From: Daphnia carinata
Lineage: Eukaryota; Arthropoda; Branchiopoda; Diplostraca; Daphniidae
Assembly (NCBI RefSeq): GCF_022539665.2
Contig: NC_081337.1
Location: forward strand, 3,324,679-3,388,678
DNA length: 64,000 bases
Direction of reading: 5' to 3'
In this document: in pieces, positions 37,931-50,192 of the stretch
Position numbering within the stretch: the first letter of the stretch is position 1
How the letters are laid out: every line of letters starts with the position of its first letter
Notes under the pieces: model-generated
Database searches by the model: none
Told to the model about the DNA's origin: nothing
The model's input: only the letters and a program-made list of their open reading frames with translations
Position numbers and translations under genes: made by a program

Positions 37931-38686
37931 TACCGGGCCGTTACGAGAAACGTGGCAATCAAATTAACGTTGAATCAAGTACGAACTTACCCGGTTTCAA
38001 ATTATCCCACAATCAAATCAACTTCGAAATGAGTTATCGTTCACCTCGTCAACTTCAGGCTTATATATATTAAAGGTAAAAATTCAATTTAAAGATTACC
38101 TAACAATCATGAATATCTTATGCATATTTTTTTACTGGGATAAAGAACGTCTTCGGATTTGATGCTGAAGAAGTTTACACGGTGCGAAACATCCGCAGTT
38201 TGAAAGGTGATCGAGAACTGAGACGCCAGTTGGCTATGCCCAAGGATTTCTGCATTCCACTGGCTCTGGAAACGAACGGAACTTTGTTCGATTTGAAAAA
38301 GATGATGCCCGGACAACAACAGCAGCAAACTAAGAAGTTTATCGACATCTTTGCACGTCGTGTGGCCGTCACAGGTGAACCTAGCCCGTGTCAGCGATGC
38401 GACTGCATTGGAGATCGTGACGGAATTGGTTCCATCCTCTGCCAGCGTTGTGTTTCTCCCGTTATGGAAAGCCTTGATAAGGTTAGAAATGGCAAATGAA
38501 AGTTAATTCAAATGGTTGAAATATTTACATAATCAGATCTGGGAGCAATTGGTATACGAGAATGAAATGGCCAATGCTGCAGATGTGGAAGACATAACAG
38601 TTAGTCAGATCCAAGACACAGTGATGGATCCAATGGACAAGATCAGCAGATTCACCACCACGCCAATCACAAAAGTGGTAAATTAG
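37931..38686 (+). pseudogene. Apolipophorin 3' end copy 2 (type II, no VWA), last two exons open
   Basis: Starts at the same breakpoint (GGGCCGTTACGAGAAACGTGG), continues further into the 24.6-24.73 kb region (LSHNQINFEMSYRSP in one frame), then joins directly to the end of exon 13 (TTAAAGGTAAAAATTC). The next-to-last exon (about 38149-38481) and the last exon (38537-38686) are both open with intact splice sites: KGDRELRRQLAMPKDFC, CQRCDCIGDRDGIGSILCQRC, IWEQLVYENEMANAADVED. Most differences from the live gene in these exons are synonymous. No start codon or secretion signal is attached. Confidence 0.85.
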
Positions 38687-39653
38687 AATTTCAATCTTCT
38701 GTAGAAATTCCTGTAGGTTTCTGTCACCAGTGCGTACTGCCTTAATTTCTGTTTTTTTATTTCTTTCTAAATAAAAAATTATCTTCTGGTTAATCTAAAA
38801 CATATTATATCACTAATACTCCTCCATTTTTTTACCCTATAAATCCGACCGTGCCTCTACAGTACCAAACTTTTGTATATAAGTCATCTTTTACAATATA
38901 CACAATTAACACTGATACATTTCTTTGATTATCCTGTTGAGACACTGTTATAGAATGGCTTTTTTAATGATTAACACACTCTTTCTAACCATTTACCTCA
39001 ACCTTTCACTCCTCGAAACGACGACGTTGCAGCAATGACTGTGCAGCTCTAAATGCTGGTGCATGAGTTTTTTGTTCTGAAGAAGAACGCGCCATAAACG
39101 CAAAGGATGGGTAAGGAAGGCAGTATGTAGCCTTCAATCGCGAACCCTTCCCTACGAAATGACGCCATTTTGCATCGGTTGCATTGCGTTTCTATAATCA
39201 AGTGCGTTTTCTAGACCAAACTAAGTTTTTTTTTAATCAAGGCCAATCATTTTCTTTAATTAGAGTTTTCAAAATACAGACGCGTTTCCTTCGAGGTGCT
39301 CCCTTCTTGCATCACAATCCCGTATGAATATCAAACAGAGTTAGATTTCGATTTGTGAAGTACAAAGAAGCCTTGCAGAGTTAGACAGAAATTCGCCTTT
39401 ACCTAATACAGAATTAAAGTCCTTCACAATCCAATGACTAAATTCGATTGCGTTTTTTCGAGTGGGGCCATTAAAATAGACTTGAACATTAGGTCGACAT
39501 TATATTTACCAAGAATTTGATTGCAAAATGCCAATGACTTTATTGCCTCATGCCACGCCATGTACAGAAAAAGAACAAAAAGAACTTGTTCGAGCTAAAG
39601 AAAATCAGTCTCTGATACAGCCACCGTTTGAAAAAAACGTATCTTTTTCAAGC
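38687..39653. other. Spacer and upstream region of FAS1 copy C, TATA lost
   Basis: Short-type spacer. It contains TATGTA at 39124-39129 where sister units have a single TA (see findings). At the place of the TATA box copy C reads CATGTACAGAAAAAGAACAAAAAG, so the box is gone. Confidence 0.7.
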
Positions 39654-41024
39654 ATGAAGTTACTACTAATTATTGCTTTCTTTGTAGTTAACGTTACGGC
39701 ATCTGGTTACGCTACGAAAAATCAGTATAATTCAGGATACGCCGTGCAACCAGCTTACCCGCAACAATCGGTAAATAAAAACCAAAAATGAATTTTTAAA
39801 GCTGCGTCCTAAAATTTTAGAACTGTTAGCATTTAGCTGTTTAGTATAGTGGATAACCAGAGTGCTATTAACTGATTTTGTTGCCATTAATTTTGTTAGG
39901 TAAATATTTTGGCAGCTCTCAGAAAAAATGGCTTCACAACGTTCGTAGATCTTATCGTGAAGGCTGGTTTACAGGAAACTTTTTCTGACGACAGTATGCA
40001 TATTTCCCAAATTACTTTTAATGAAATTAAAGAAACCTATTAATTTGCTACCGGCGAATACAGGAATTTTCATTGTATTGGCGCCGAAGAATGAAGCCTT
40101 CGCAGCCATCGACCCTACAGTTTTAGCAGCCGTTCTGAAACATATTTCCCTGTTGAGAGACGTTCTTCTTTACCATCTGGTGCTTTTCAGGCAAACTTGT
40201 AACGTCCTGTCTGCCATCTTTGTTGAACAAACTCTAAACACTGCGCAAGGTGAAGTTATGCGTTTCAACGTATACCGGAAAAAAGGGCCTTCGTTTGCTA
40301 CCGAAGATGTAAATCAATCAAAGATTTATTCCAGTTTTCACCTGCTTTCATTTTCGTAATTTTATAGATTGCAACAGCTAACGGAGTACCGCTTTTAAGA
40401 GGTATACCGATAGGTAAAAACATTATCTACCCCATTAAAAAAGTCCTCAATCCGCAAGACTTATCGCTCAACAACACCGTCATCAATTTTTTGAAAAGCA
40501 ATGAAGACTTCTCCATCTTTCTAAGCATATTCGAAAAACTTCGCTTCGCCCAAAATAGTTTCAGAAGTTAGTTACATTTCTTTAACAAATCAACATTACG
40601 ACATTTTATTTATATTATTGTACCAGCTCGTCCGAAAACGACGTTTGTTCCGACCAACGCCGCATTCAAAGCACTTCCACCTGGTGTTCTCGATTCCTTT
40701 TTTGCCGACCTAGACAAATTGGTTGTGCTTTTAAACATGCACATCGCTTCTGGAACGTTCTACACATCCGGACTCGTTGACGGCCCCCTCGTCGTATTAT
40801 CAGGCGTCCCGGTGGATATTAGCAATACTCCCTGTAAGACCAAATGTCTCTTATTTACTAGTAAACAACTTAATTACGTACTGATTTCTAATATGAAAAT
40901 AGATGGTATTACCGTGAGCAATGCCCAAATCGTTGAGCCGGACATAACGGTATTTGAAGGAGTGGTACACGTTATCGATTCAGTTATTCAAGTCGTGGAA
41001 ACTTGCTTTAACCGGCTGTATTAA
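39654..41024 (+). CDS. Secreted two-FAS1-domain protein, copy C, 327 aa, without TATA box
   Basis: Exons are 39654-39770, 39900-39993, 40064-40308, 40368-40566, 40627-40833 and 40903-41024, totalling 984 nt with a closed frame. The signal peptide MKLLLIIAFFVVNVTAS and both FAS1 domains (FIVLAPKNEAFAAID; TFVPTNAAFKALPPGVLD; GITVSNAQIVEPDITVFEG) are complete. Unlike its sisters the core promoter is altered, and an upstream ATG (39528) reads through it in the same frame into the normal start. It may be silent or expressed differently. Confidence 0.8.
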
Positions 41025-41240
41025 TAACGCATATTTCAAATAATGGGCAATGGAACTAAATACGGCGAGAGAATAAAAAATTAAATAAATATTATACGAA
41101 TTTGATTAAATATATACTTACTGATGCATTTCACCGTCAATCGTTTGCCCTGCTCATTCCAGTTAGTTTTAATGAAAAATAAGTTGAGATGAATTGATAG
41201 TTCATTTTACGTATCTGGTACCTTCCGATACTAGTGGTAG

Positions 41241-42443
41241 TACCGAGCCGTAACGAGAAACGTCGCAATCAAGGTAACGTTGAATTAAGTTCCAACTTCG
41301 ATAAGTCATCGGTTCCGGTGAAATCAAGCCGTTCCAGAATGACGCCCCGCGTTCGGCTAACGTCATTTTCATCGTCGATCAGAAACTGTGTCTCAACGGG
41401 ACTCGACTTTCACTTTTGCCCGCCACTATCGTTGCTGCCTTGAGAGTTTGGCCTCCAGCAGAATCGTTTGGCTGTTGTCAGTTCCGGGGGACGTGGAGGT
41501 GAAGTGCTCTAGAAACCCAACCTCCGTACGGCTGATGGAGGACAGATCTGGTCTCATCATAAAGGTATTCAATTGGATCTGGAAGATTTGAAATTGACTG
41601 ATCAACAATATGCAACATTGGACATCCACGCAGCTTTACGTTACGTTGTTAATTAACCGTACAGGGTCGGAACTTTCAAACAGTTTGTTTTGGTTTCGTG
41701 TGGCGGAAACAAATGTCAGGCCAGTTCTTACGCCGATACTTTGACCTTGTTGATTGAGAACGACGTCAAACTTCATCTACTTCAACCGCGTGATATCATA
41801 GTGAAAGGCAGAAACAGTTCTGTTGAATTGAAGGTAAAATTTCAATTAAAAAAATTAACTAACAATCGTCAATATTTTATGCAAATTTGCTTACCGGGGT
41901 AAAGAACGTCTTCGGATTTGATGCTGAAGAAGTTCACACGATGCGAAACATCCGCAGTTTGAAAGGTGATCAAAAATTGAGACGCCAGCTGGCCATGCCA
42001 AAGGATTTCTGCACTCCATTGGCTCTGGAAACGAACGGAACTTTGTTCGACTTGAAAAAGATGATGCCCGGACATCAACAACAGCAAACTAAGAAGTTTA
42101 TCGGCATCTTTGCACGTCGAGTGGCTGTCACTGGTGAACCTAGCCTGTGTCAGCGATGCGACTGCATTGGAGATCGTGACGGTATTGGATCCATCCTCTG
42201 TCAGCGTTGTGTTTCTCCCGTTATGAAACGCCTTGATAAGGTAAAGAAATGGTAAATGAAAGTTAATTCAAATGGTTAAAATATTTACGAAATCAGGTCT
42301 GGAAGCAATTTGTTACAAGAATGAAATGGCCAATGCTGCAGATGTGGAAGAAGTAACAGTTAGTCAGATCCAAGACACATTGCTGGAATCAATGGACAAG
42401 GTCATCAGATTCACCACCACACCAATCACCAGTGATAAATTAG
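41241..42443 (+). pseudogene. Apolipophorin 3' end copy 3 (type I)
   Basis: Same breakpoint as the other copies. The VWA part carries the shared nonsense TAG after GAAGTGCTC (near 41510) and a stop in GTTAATTAACC (near 41653). The next-to-last exon is open (KDFCTPLALETNGTLFDLKK). The last exon is shifted near its end (ATCACCAGTGATAAATTAG). From about 42,113 to 43,160 it is identical by eye to the unit at 53,604-54,651. Confidence 0.88.
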
Positions 42444-43394
42444 AATTTCAAGCTTCTGTAGAAATTCCTGTAGGTTGCTGTCACCAGTGCGTACTGCATT
42501 AATTTTTGTTTTATTATTTCTTTCTAAAAAAATATATCTTCTGGCATCTAAAACATTTTATATTACTGATACTCTCCCATTTTTTACCCTATAAATCCGA
42601 TCGTGTCTTTACAATCCCAAACTTCTGTATATTCGTCGTCTTTTACAATATACATAATAAACACTAATACAATTTTTTGATTATCCTATTGAGACACTGT
42701 TATAGGATGACTATTTCAATAACTAATACACTCTTTCTAACCATAAACCTCAATCTTTCACTCGACGAAACGTCGACATTGCACCAACGACGGTGCAGCA
42801 CTGAATGTGCGTGCATGAGTTTCTTGTTCTGAAGAAGAACGCGCCCAAACTCAAAGGATGGGTAAGGAAGGTAGTAGCCTTGAAATTACGAACCCCTCCC
42901 TACGAAAATGACGCCATTTTGCATCCATGGCATTGCTTTTCTATAATCAAGTGCTTTTGCAGACTAAACCAAATTTTTTTTAAAATAAAGGCCAATCATT
43001 TTCTTTAATTAGAGTTGTCAAAAACAGACGTGTTTCCTTCGAGGTACTCCCTTCTTGCATCACAAACCCGTATGAATTTTAAATAGAGATAGATTTCGAT
43101 ACGTGAAGTACAGGGGAGCCTTGCAGAGTTAGACAGAAATTTGCTTTACCTTATACAGAAATAAAAGAGTCCTTCGCAATTCAATTTCCAAATTCGATTG
43201 TGTTATATCGAGTGGACGCATTAAAATAGACCTGAACATTAGTTCGACATGTTTACCAAGAATTTGATTGCAAAATGCCAATGACTTCAATGCCTCACGC
43301 TTAGCCATTTTTCAGTATAAAAAGGAATTGTTCGAGCAGAAGAAAATCAGTCTCTGATACAGCCTCTGTTTGAAAGAACTTTTCTCTTACAAAC
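42444..43394. other. Spacer and upstream region of FAS1 copy D
   Basis: Short-type spacer with no gene, practically the same as 53,935-54,889 upstream of copy G. Confidence 0.7.
43316..43323 (+). promoter_or_regulatory. TATA box, FAS1 copy D
   Basis: TATAAAAA, 79 bp before the ATG; kept although the reading frame downstream is broken. Confidence 0.6.
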
Positions 43395-44767
43395 ATGAAG
43401 GTCATACTAATTATTGCTTTCCTTGTAGTTAACGTTACGGCAGCTGATTATGGTACAATATATCAGTATGACTCAGGATACGCCGTTCAACCGGCTTACC
43501 CACAACAATCGGTAAATGAAAACCAAAAATAAATTGTTAAAGTTGCGTCCTAAAATTTTAGAATTGTTAGTATTTAGATGTATAGTATTATGGATACTTA
43601 AACTGCTAATAACAGATTTTGTCATCATTAACGTTGTCAGGTAGATATTTTAACTACTCTCAGAAAAAATGGTTTTTCAAAGTTCGTCGAACTGATCGTG
43701 AAGGCTGGTTTAGAAGAACATTTTCTGAAGCCAGTATGCTTATTTCCAAAATTACTTATAATTGAATTTGAAAAACCTATAATTTTCTACCTGTGAATAC
43801 AGGACCTTTCATCGTATTGGCGCCGAAGAATGAAGCCTTTGCAGCTATCGATCCTAAAGTTCTAGCAGCCATTCTGAAAGATATCCTGTTGAGAGACATT
43901 CTTCTTTATCATCTGGTGCATTTCAGACAACCATGCAGCCTTCTGTCTGCCGTCTTTGTTGAACTTCCTATAAACACTGCGCAAGGTGAACTTATGCGTT
44001 TCAACGTATACCGAAACAAAGGGCCTTCATTTGCTACCGAAGATGTAAATCTTTTATAGTTTGAAATCAGGTTTTTTTTCACCAGATTTCATTTTCGTAA
44101 TTTAACAGGTTGCAACAGCTAACGGAGTACCGCTTTTACAAGCGATACCGAAAGGTAAAAACATAATCTACCCTATTGAAAAGGTGCTTAATCCGCAAGA
44201 CTTGTCGCCCAACAATACCTTCATCAATTATTTGAAAAGCAACAAAGACCTCTCCATCTTTCTACGCATATACGAAGTATTAGGCATCCCTCTAAATGAT
44301 TTCAGAGGTTAGTTTCATTTCTTTAGCAAATCGGCATTATAATATTTTACTTATACTAATGTAGTATCCCGTCCGAAAACGTGGTTTATTCCGACCAACG
44401 CCGCATTCGAAGCGCTTCCACCTGGTGTTCTTGATTCTATTTTTGCCGACCTAGAAAAATTGGTCGTGCTTTTAAACATGCACGTCGCTTCTAGAACGTT
44501 TTACACAGCCGGACTCACTAACGGCCCCCTCGTCGTTTTTTCAGGCGTCCCGGTGGATATTAACAAAACTCCCTGTAAGACCAAATATCTATATACCTTA
44601 CTATTAAACAATTTAATTACCTATTGATTTCTAATATTCAAACAGATGGTATTACCGTTAGCGGTGCTCAAATCATTGAGCCGGACATAACGGTGTTTGA
44701 AGGAGTTATACACGTTATCAATTCGGTTATTCAAGTCGAAGAAACTTGCTTGAACCGGCTATATTAA
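43395..44767 (+). pseudogene. FAS1 gene copy D, one-base deletion in exon 2
   Basis: Exon positions are 43395-43511, 43641-43733, 43803-44044, 44109-44307, 44365-44574 and 44646-44767. Exon 2 has 93 instead of 94 nt (GAAGAACATTTTCTGAAGCCA against GAAGAACGTTTTTCTGAAGCCA in copy G), which breaks the frame. Exon 3 also lacks three bases (in frame). Exon 5 uses an acceptor three bases further upstream (TAG/TATCCCG), as in copy G. The rest would be readable, and promoter and splice sites remain, so the break is recent or a sequence error. Confidence 0.8.
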
Positions 44768-44990
44768 CAATGCATATTTCAAATGCTGGGCAATGGTACT
44801 GAAAACACAGCGAAAGAATCTAAAAAAGAATATATATTATACGAATTTGATTAAATATATACTTACTGATGCATTTCATTGTCAAGCGCTTACCCTGCTC
44901 ATTCCGGTTAGTTTTAATGAAAAATAAGCTGAGATGAATTGATGGTTCATTTTACGTATGTAACGCTAGTACTTTCCGGTACTAATAGTA

Positions 44991-45744
44991 GTGCCGGACC
45001 GTCATGAGAAACCTGGCAATCAAATTAACGTGGAATTCATTTAGAACTTACCAAATTTGAAATTATTCGACAATCCAATAAACTTCGTAATGAGTTATCG
45101 TTCACCTCGTTAATTTCAGGCTTACGTCTCTTTCATCACCGTACACAAATCTCACACCGTGTCCTAATTAAATGCCGGAAGCAAATTCACTGGACAATTG
45201 GACGTGAACACTCCCATGTTGCAATCTAAGAGGATAATCTCATCAAATATCAATTACAGCAGTTTAGCCCGTTTGAGATTCGAAGGCCGATTCGTAGACG
45301 GGTAGAGTACGTGGGAATTGAAGGACTTCCTGCATCTGGCCGGCTAAATTGAAAGCAACTTATGTTGCTTTACACAACTGCTGCAGGCTAAGAAGTTTAT
45401 CGACATCTTTACCTGTCGAGTGGCAGTCTCTGGTGAGCCTAGCCCGTGACAGCGATGCGACTGCATTGAAGATCGTGACGGAATTGGATCCATCCTCTGT
45501 CAGCGTTATGTTTCTCCCGTTATGGAACGCCTTGATAAGGTAAAGAAATGGCAAATGAAAGTTAACTCTAATGCTTAAAACATTTACATTATCAGGTCTG
45601 GGAGCAATTGGTTTACGAGAATGAAATGGCCAATGCTGCAGATGTGGAAGAAGTAACAGTTAGTCAGATCCAAGACACATTGCTGGATCCAATGGACAAG
45701 GTCAGCAGACTCATCACCAGCCAATCACCAATGTGATAAAATAG
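44991..45744 (+). pseudogene. Apolipophorin 3' end copy 4 (type II)
   Basis: Matches apolipophorin about 24,605-24,990 without a break, with several stops (for example CATTTAGAACTT, GGGTAGAGTA), then joins sequence like 31,167 (CTAAGAAGTTTATCGACATC) and runs to the 3' end. It lacks VWA and the first half of the next-to-last exon. The Cys tail is interrupted (CCCGTGACAGCG gives a stop). Confidence 0.88.
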
Positions 45745-47399
45745 AATTTCAATCTTCTGTAGAGATTTCTGTGTGTTGCTGTCACCGGTGCGTACTGCCT
45801 TAATTTTTGTTTTAAATTGCTTTCTAAAAAATATCTTCCGGTTAATCTAAAACATTTTATATTACTAATACTCCTCTAAAACATTTTATATTACTAATAC
45901 TCCTCCATTTTTTACCCTGTAAATCCGACCGTGTCTTTGCAATCCCAAACTTTTTTATATCAGTCGTCTTTTACAAAATACACAATTAACACTGATACAT
46001 TTCTTTGATTATCCTGTTGAGACACTGTAAAAGAATATCTACTTCAATGACTATTACACTCTTTCTAACCATTTACCTCAATCTTTCACTCCTCGAAACG
46101 ACGACGTTGAAGCAACGACGAAGCAGCACTGAATGCACGTACAGAGTTTTTTGTTCTGACGAACGCGCCATAAACTCAAAGGATGGGTAAGGAAGGCAGT
46201 ACAGTAGCGGTCCACAATGTGAGACATGCTGTGCAAGGGGACACCCTTCCCACTTTGCGGGTTTGTCCCACTTTGCGGGTCCCCATATGAATACATGGAT
46301 GAGGTTAGGCAACCCGGCTAGGCTCAGCGAGGACTATCAAAATGTACGTTTCGCCAAACATTTGAGTTGCTGAACCAATTCAATAGATTTTAGGTTTTTA
46401 AAACTATAACATCCCTTATTTTCTTTTTGCACGCTTTTTGACATTGTTTCAAAACACTAGGAACGTGAGAACAAGTGACTAGGTACACAGACTAAAGCAA
46501 ACTGACTAAATTCGTAAAATAGGGGTATTTTCGCCAAAATATTTCATTTATTTCTAGAAAAAATTTTTAACCAGAAATTTTTATAGTTGTTAAGCTATCT
46601 AAACAAGCTCCGGTGGCATGAAACATCAGAATTGTTTCAAACATTGCGCATTTTCAAACCTACCGCGCTTTGATGGCGTTACTCAGACCCTGAGGGTTCA
46701 TTTCCGTGCAAGCACCGCCCCTTCCCACTTTGCAGGAATTCCCACTTTGTGGACCGCTACTGTAGCCTTGCAATTGCGAACCCTTCCCTACGAGAATGAC
46801 GCCATTTTGCATCGTTTGCTTTTCTACTCTCAAGTGCTTTTTTCAGAGTAAACCAAGTTTTCTTCTTTTTATGTAGACCTATCGTTTTCGTTTACTAAAC
46901 AATTTACCAAACACCCGTGTTACATTCAAGGGCATCCTTTCTTGCATCACAAGGTCTGAATGAATTTCAAATAGAGATAGAAATCGATTTCGCTAACTCA
47001 ATTAGTTGATTTAATTTAACCTGAATATTTATGATGAGACAGAAATAGCCATTCAATTACCATACGCTAATCAGCTGCGTAAACTAGGTAACCTATTTTC
47101 GAAATTAAGTACAGGGTATCCTTGCAGAGTAAAACAAAAATTCGTGTTTACCTACTACAGAACCGAAGAGTCCTTCACGATCCGATGTCCAAATTCGATT
47201 GCGTTATTTTGAATGGAAGCATTAAAAAAGATCTGAACATTAGGTTGACATAATGTTTACCAAGAGCGTCATTGCAAAATGCCAACGGCTTCAATGCGTC
47301 ATGCCAAGCCATTTTTCAGTACAAAAAGGAATTGTTCTAGTAAAAGACAATCAGTGTCTGATACAGCCACTGTTTGAAAGAAACGTTTGTTTTTCAAGC
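45745..47399. other. Spacer and upstream region of FAS1 copy E with inserted element
   Basis: Long-type spacer enlarged by a 561-bp insertion (46202-46762). A 32-bp stretch ending in ...AAACATTTTATATTACTAATACTCCTC is doubled at about 45845-45905. The TATA box of copy E is changed to TACAAAAA (near 47320). Confidence 0.75.
46202..46762. mobile_element. MITE-like element with 20-bp terminal inverted repeats and TA duplication
   Basis: The left end CAGTAGCGGTCCACAATGTG and the right end CACTTTGTGGACCGCTACTG are inverted repeats with one mismatch. TA flanks both sides (46200-46201 and 46763-46764). Paralogous spacers lacking it read GGCAGTAGCC, giving the empty site with a single TA. CCCACTTTGCGGG motifs recur just inside both ends. 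No transposase frame is visible. TA target and CAG...CTG ends fit non-autonomous Tc1/mariner-type elements. Confidence 0.9.
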
Positions 47400-48774
47400 A
47401 TGAAGTTATTACTGATTATTGCTTTCTTTGTAGTTAACGTTACGGCATCTGGTTACGCTACGAAAAATCAGTATGATTCAGGATACGCCATTCAACCTGC
47501 TTACCCGCAACAATCGGTAAATAAAAACCAAAAATGAATTGTTAAAGCTGCGTCCTAGAATTTTAGGATTGTTAGCATTTAGCTGTATAGTATTATGGAT
47601 AATCAAAGTGCCATTCACTGATTTTATCACCATTAATTTTGTCAGGGAGATATTTTAACTGCTCTAAAAAAAAATGGCTTTACAACGTTCGTCGAGCTGA
47701 TCGTGAAGGCTGGTTTAGTAGAACGTTTTTCTGAAGCCAGTATGATTATTTCTTAAATTACTTTTAAATAAATTAAAAAAAAAACTCATTAATTTGCTAC
47801 CGGTGAATACAGGACCTTTCATCGTATTGGCTCCGAAGAATGAAGCCTTCGCAGCTATCGAACCCAAAGTTCTAGCAGCCATTCTGAACGATATTAAACT
47901 GTTGAGACATTCTCCTTTATCATCTGGTGCTTTTCAGGCAGCCCTGCAGCCTCCTGGCTGCCGTCTTTGTTGAACTAACTGTAAACACTGCGCAAGGTGA
48001 AGTTATGCGTTTCAACGTATACCGAAACAAAGGGCCTTCGTTTGCTACCGAAGATGTAAATAATTGAAAGTTTTAATTCGGTTTTTTTCACCAAATTTCA
48101 ATTTCGTAATTTTATAGATTGCAACAGCTAACGGAGTACCACTTTTAAGAGGTATACCGATAGGTAAACATATTATCTACCCCATTGAAAAGGTTCTCAA
48201 TCCGCAAGACTTATCGCCCAACAACACCATCATCAATTTTTTGAAAAGCAATAAAGACTTCTCCATATTTCTAAGCATATTCGAAAAACTTGGCTTAACC
48301 CAAAATAGTTTCAGAGGTTAGTTTCATTTCTTCAGCAAATCAACATTACGACATTTTATTTATATTATTATACCAGCTCGTCCGAAAACGAGGTTTGTTC
48401 CGACCAACGCCGCATTCAAAGCACTTCCACCTGGTGTTCTCGATTCCTTTTTTGCCGACCTAGACAAATTGGTTGTTCTTTTAAAAATGCACGTCGCTTC
48501 TGGAACGTTTTACACAGCCGGACTCACTAACGGCCCCCTCGTCGTTTTTTCAGGCGTCCCGGTGGAGATTAACAATACTCCCTGTAAGACCAAATGTTTA
48601 TCATTTACTAGTAAACAACTTAATTACGTACTGATTTCTCATATTCAAATAGATGGTATTACCGTAAGCAATGCTCAAATCATTGAGCCGGACATAACGG
48701 TGTTTGAAGGAGTTATACACGTTATCGATTCAGTTATTCAAGTCCAAGAAACGTGCTTCAACCGGCTGTATTAA
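47400..48774 (+). pseudogene. FAS1 gene copy E, two-base deletion in exon 3 and altered TATA box
   Basis: Exon positions are 47400-47516, 47646-47739, 47813-48055, 48118-48316, 48377-48583 and 48653-48774. Exon 3 has 243 instead of 245 nt: CTGTTGAGACATTCTCC against CTGTTGAGAGACATTCTTC in sisters. The frame is lost in the first FAS1 domain. The other exons are clean and close to copy H, the nearest sister by linker and exon 4 sequence. With the TATA box also changed, this copy is probably dead. Confidence 0.82.
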
Positions 48775-48990
48775 TAACGCATATTTCAAATAATGGACAA
48801 TGGAACTAAATACGGCGAGAGAATAAAAAATTAAATAAATATTATACGAATTTGATTAAATATATACTTACTGATGCATTTCACCGTCAATCGTTTGCCC
48901 TGCTCATTCCAGTTAGTTTTAATGAAAAATAAGTTGAGATGAATTGATAGTTCATTTTACGTATCTGGTACCTTCCGATACTAGTGGTAG

Positions 48991-50192
48991 TACCGAGCCG
49001 TTACGAGAAACGTCGCAATCAAGGTAACGTTGAATTAAGTTCCAACTTCGATAAGTCATCGGTTCCGGTGAAATCAAGCCGTTCCAGAATGACGCCCCGC
49101 GTTCGGCTAACGTCATTTTCATCTTCGATCAGAAACTGTGTCTCAACGGGACTCGACTTTCACTTTTGCCCGCCACAATCGTTGCTGCCTTGAGAGAGCG
49201 TGGCATCCAGCAAAATCGTTTGGCTGTTGTTAGTTCAGGAACGTGGAGGTGAAGTGCTCTAGAAACCCAACCTCCGTACGGCTGATGGAGGACAGATCTG
49301 GTCTCATCATAAAGGCATTCAATTGGATCTGGAAGATTTGAAATTGACTGATCAACAATATGCAACATTGGACATCCACGCAGCTTTACGTTACGTTGTT
49401 AATTAACCGTACAGGGTCGGAACTTTCAAACAGTTTGTTTTGGTTTCGTGTGGCGGAAACAAATGTCAGGCCAGTTCTTACGCCGATACTTTGACCTTGT
49501 TGATTGAGAACGACGTCAAACTTCATCTACTTCAACCGCGTGATATCATAGTGAAAGGCAGAAACAGTTCTGTTGAATTGAAGGTAAAATTTCAATTAAA
49601 AAAATTAACTAACAATCGTCAATATTTTATGCAAATTTGCTTACCGGGGTAAAGAACGTCTTCGGATTTGATGCTGAAGAAGTTAACGGTGCGAAACATC
49701 CGCAGTTTGAAAGGTGATCGAGAATTGCGACGCAAACTGGCCATCCCAAAGGTTTTCTGCACTCCATTGGCTCTGAAAACGAACGGAACTTTGTTCGACT
49801 TGAAAAAGATGATGCCTGGACAACAACAACAACAAACTAAGAAGTTTATCGACATCTTTGTACGTCGAGTGGCCGTCACTGGTGAACCTAGCCTGTGTCA
49901 GCGATGCGACTGCATTGGAGATCGTGACGGAATTGGATCCATCCTCTGTCAGCGTTGTGTTTCTCCCGTTATGGAACGCCTTGATAAGGTAAAGAAATGG
50001 CAAATGAAAGTTAACTCAAATGGTTATAACATTTACGTAATCAGGTCTGGGAGCAATTGGTTTACGAGAATGAAATGGCCAATGCTGCACATGTGGAAGA
50101 AGTAACAGTTAGTCAGATCCAAGATACATTGCTAGATCCAATGGACAAGGTCAGCAGATTCACCACAACGCCAATCACCAAAGTGATAATGA
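48991..50192 (+). pseudogene. Apolipophorin 3' end copy 5 (type I)
   Basis: VWA part with the same nonsense TAG and GTTAATTAACC stop as copies 1 and 3. The stretch around 49,440-49,652 is identical to those copies. The next-to-last exon remains open but with private changes (RRKLAIPKVFC). The end of the last exon is shortened (GTGATAATGAGAA) and the normal stop is lost. Confidence 0.88.
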
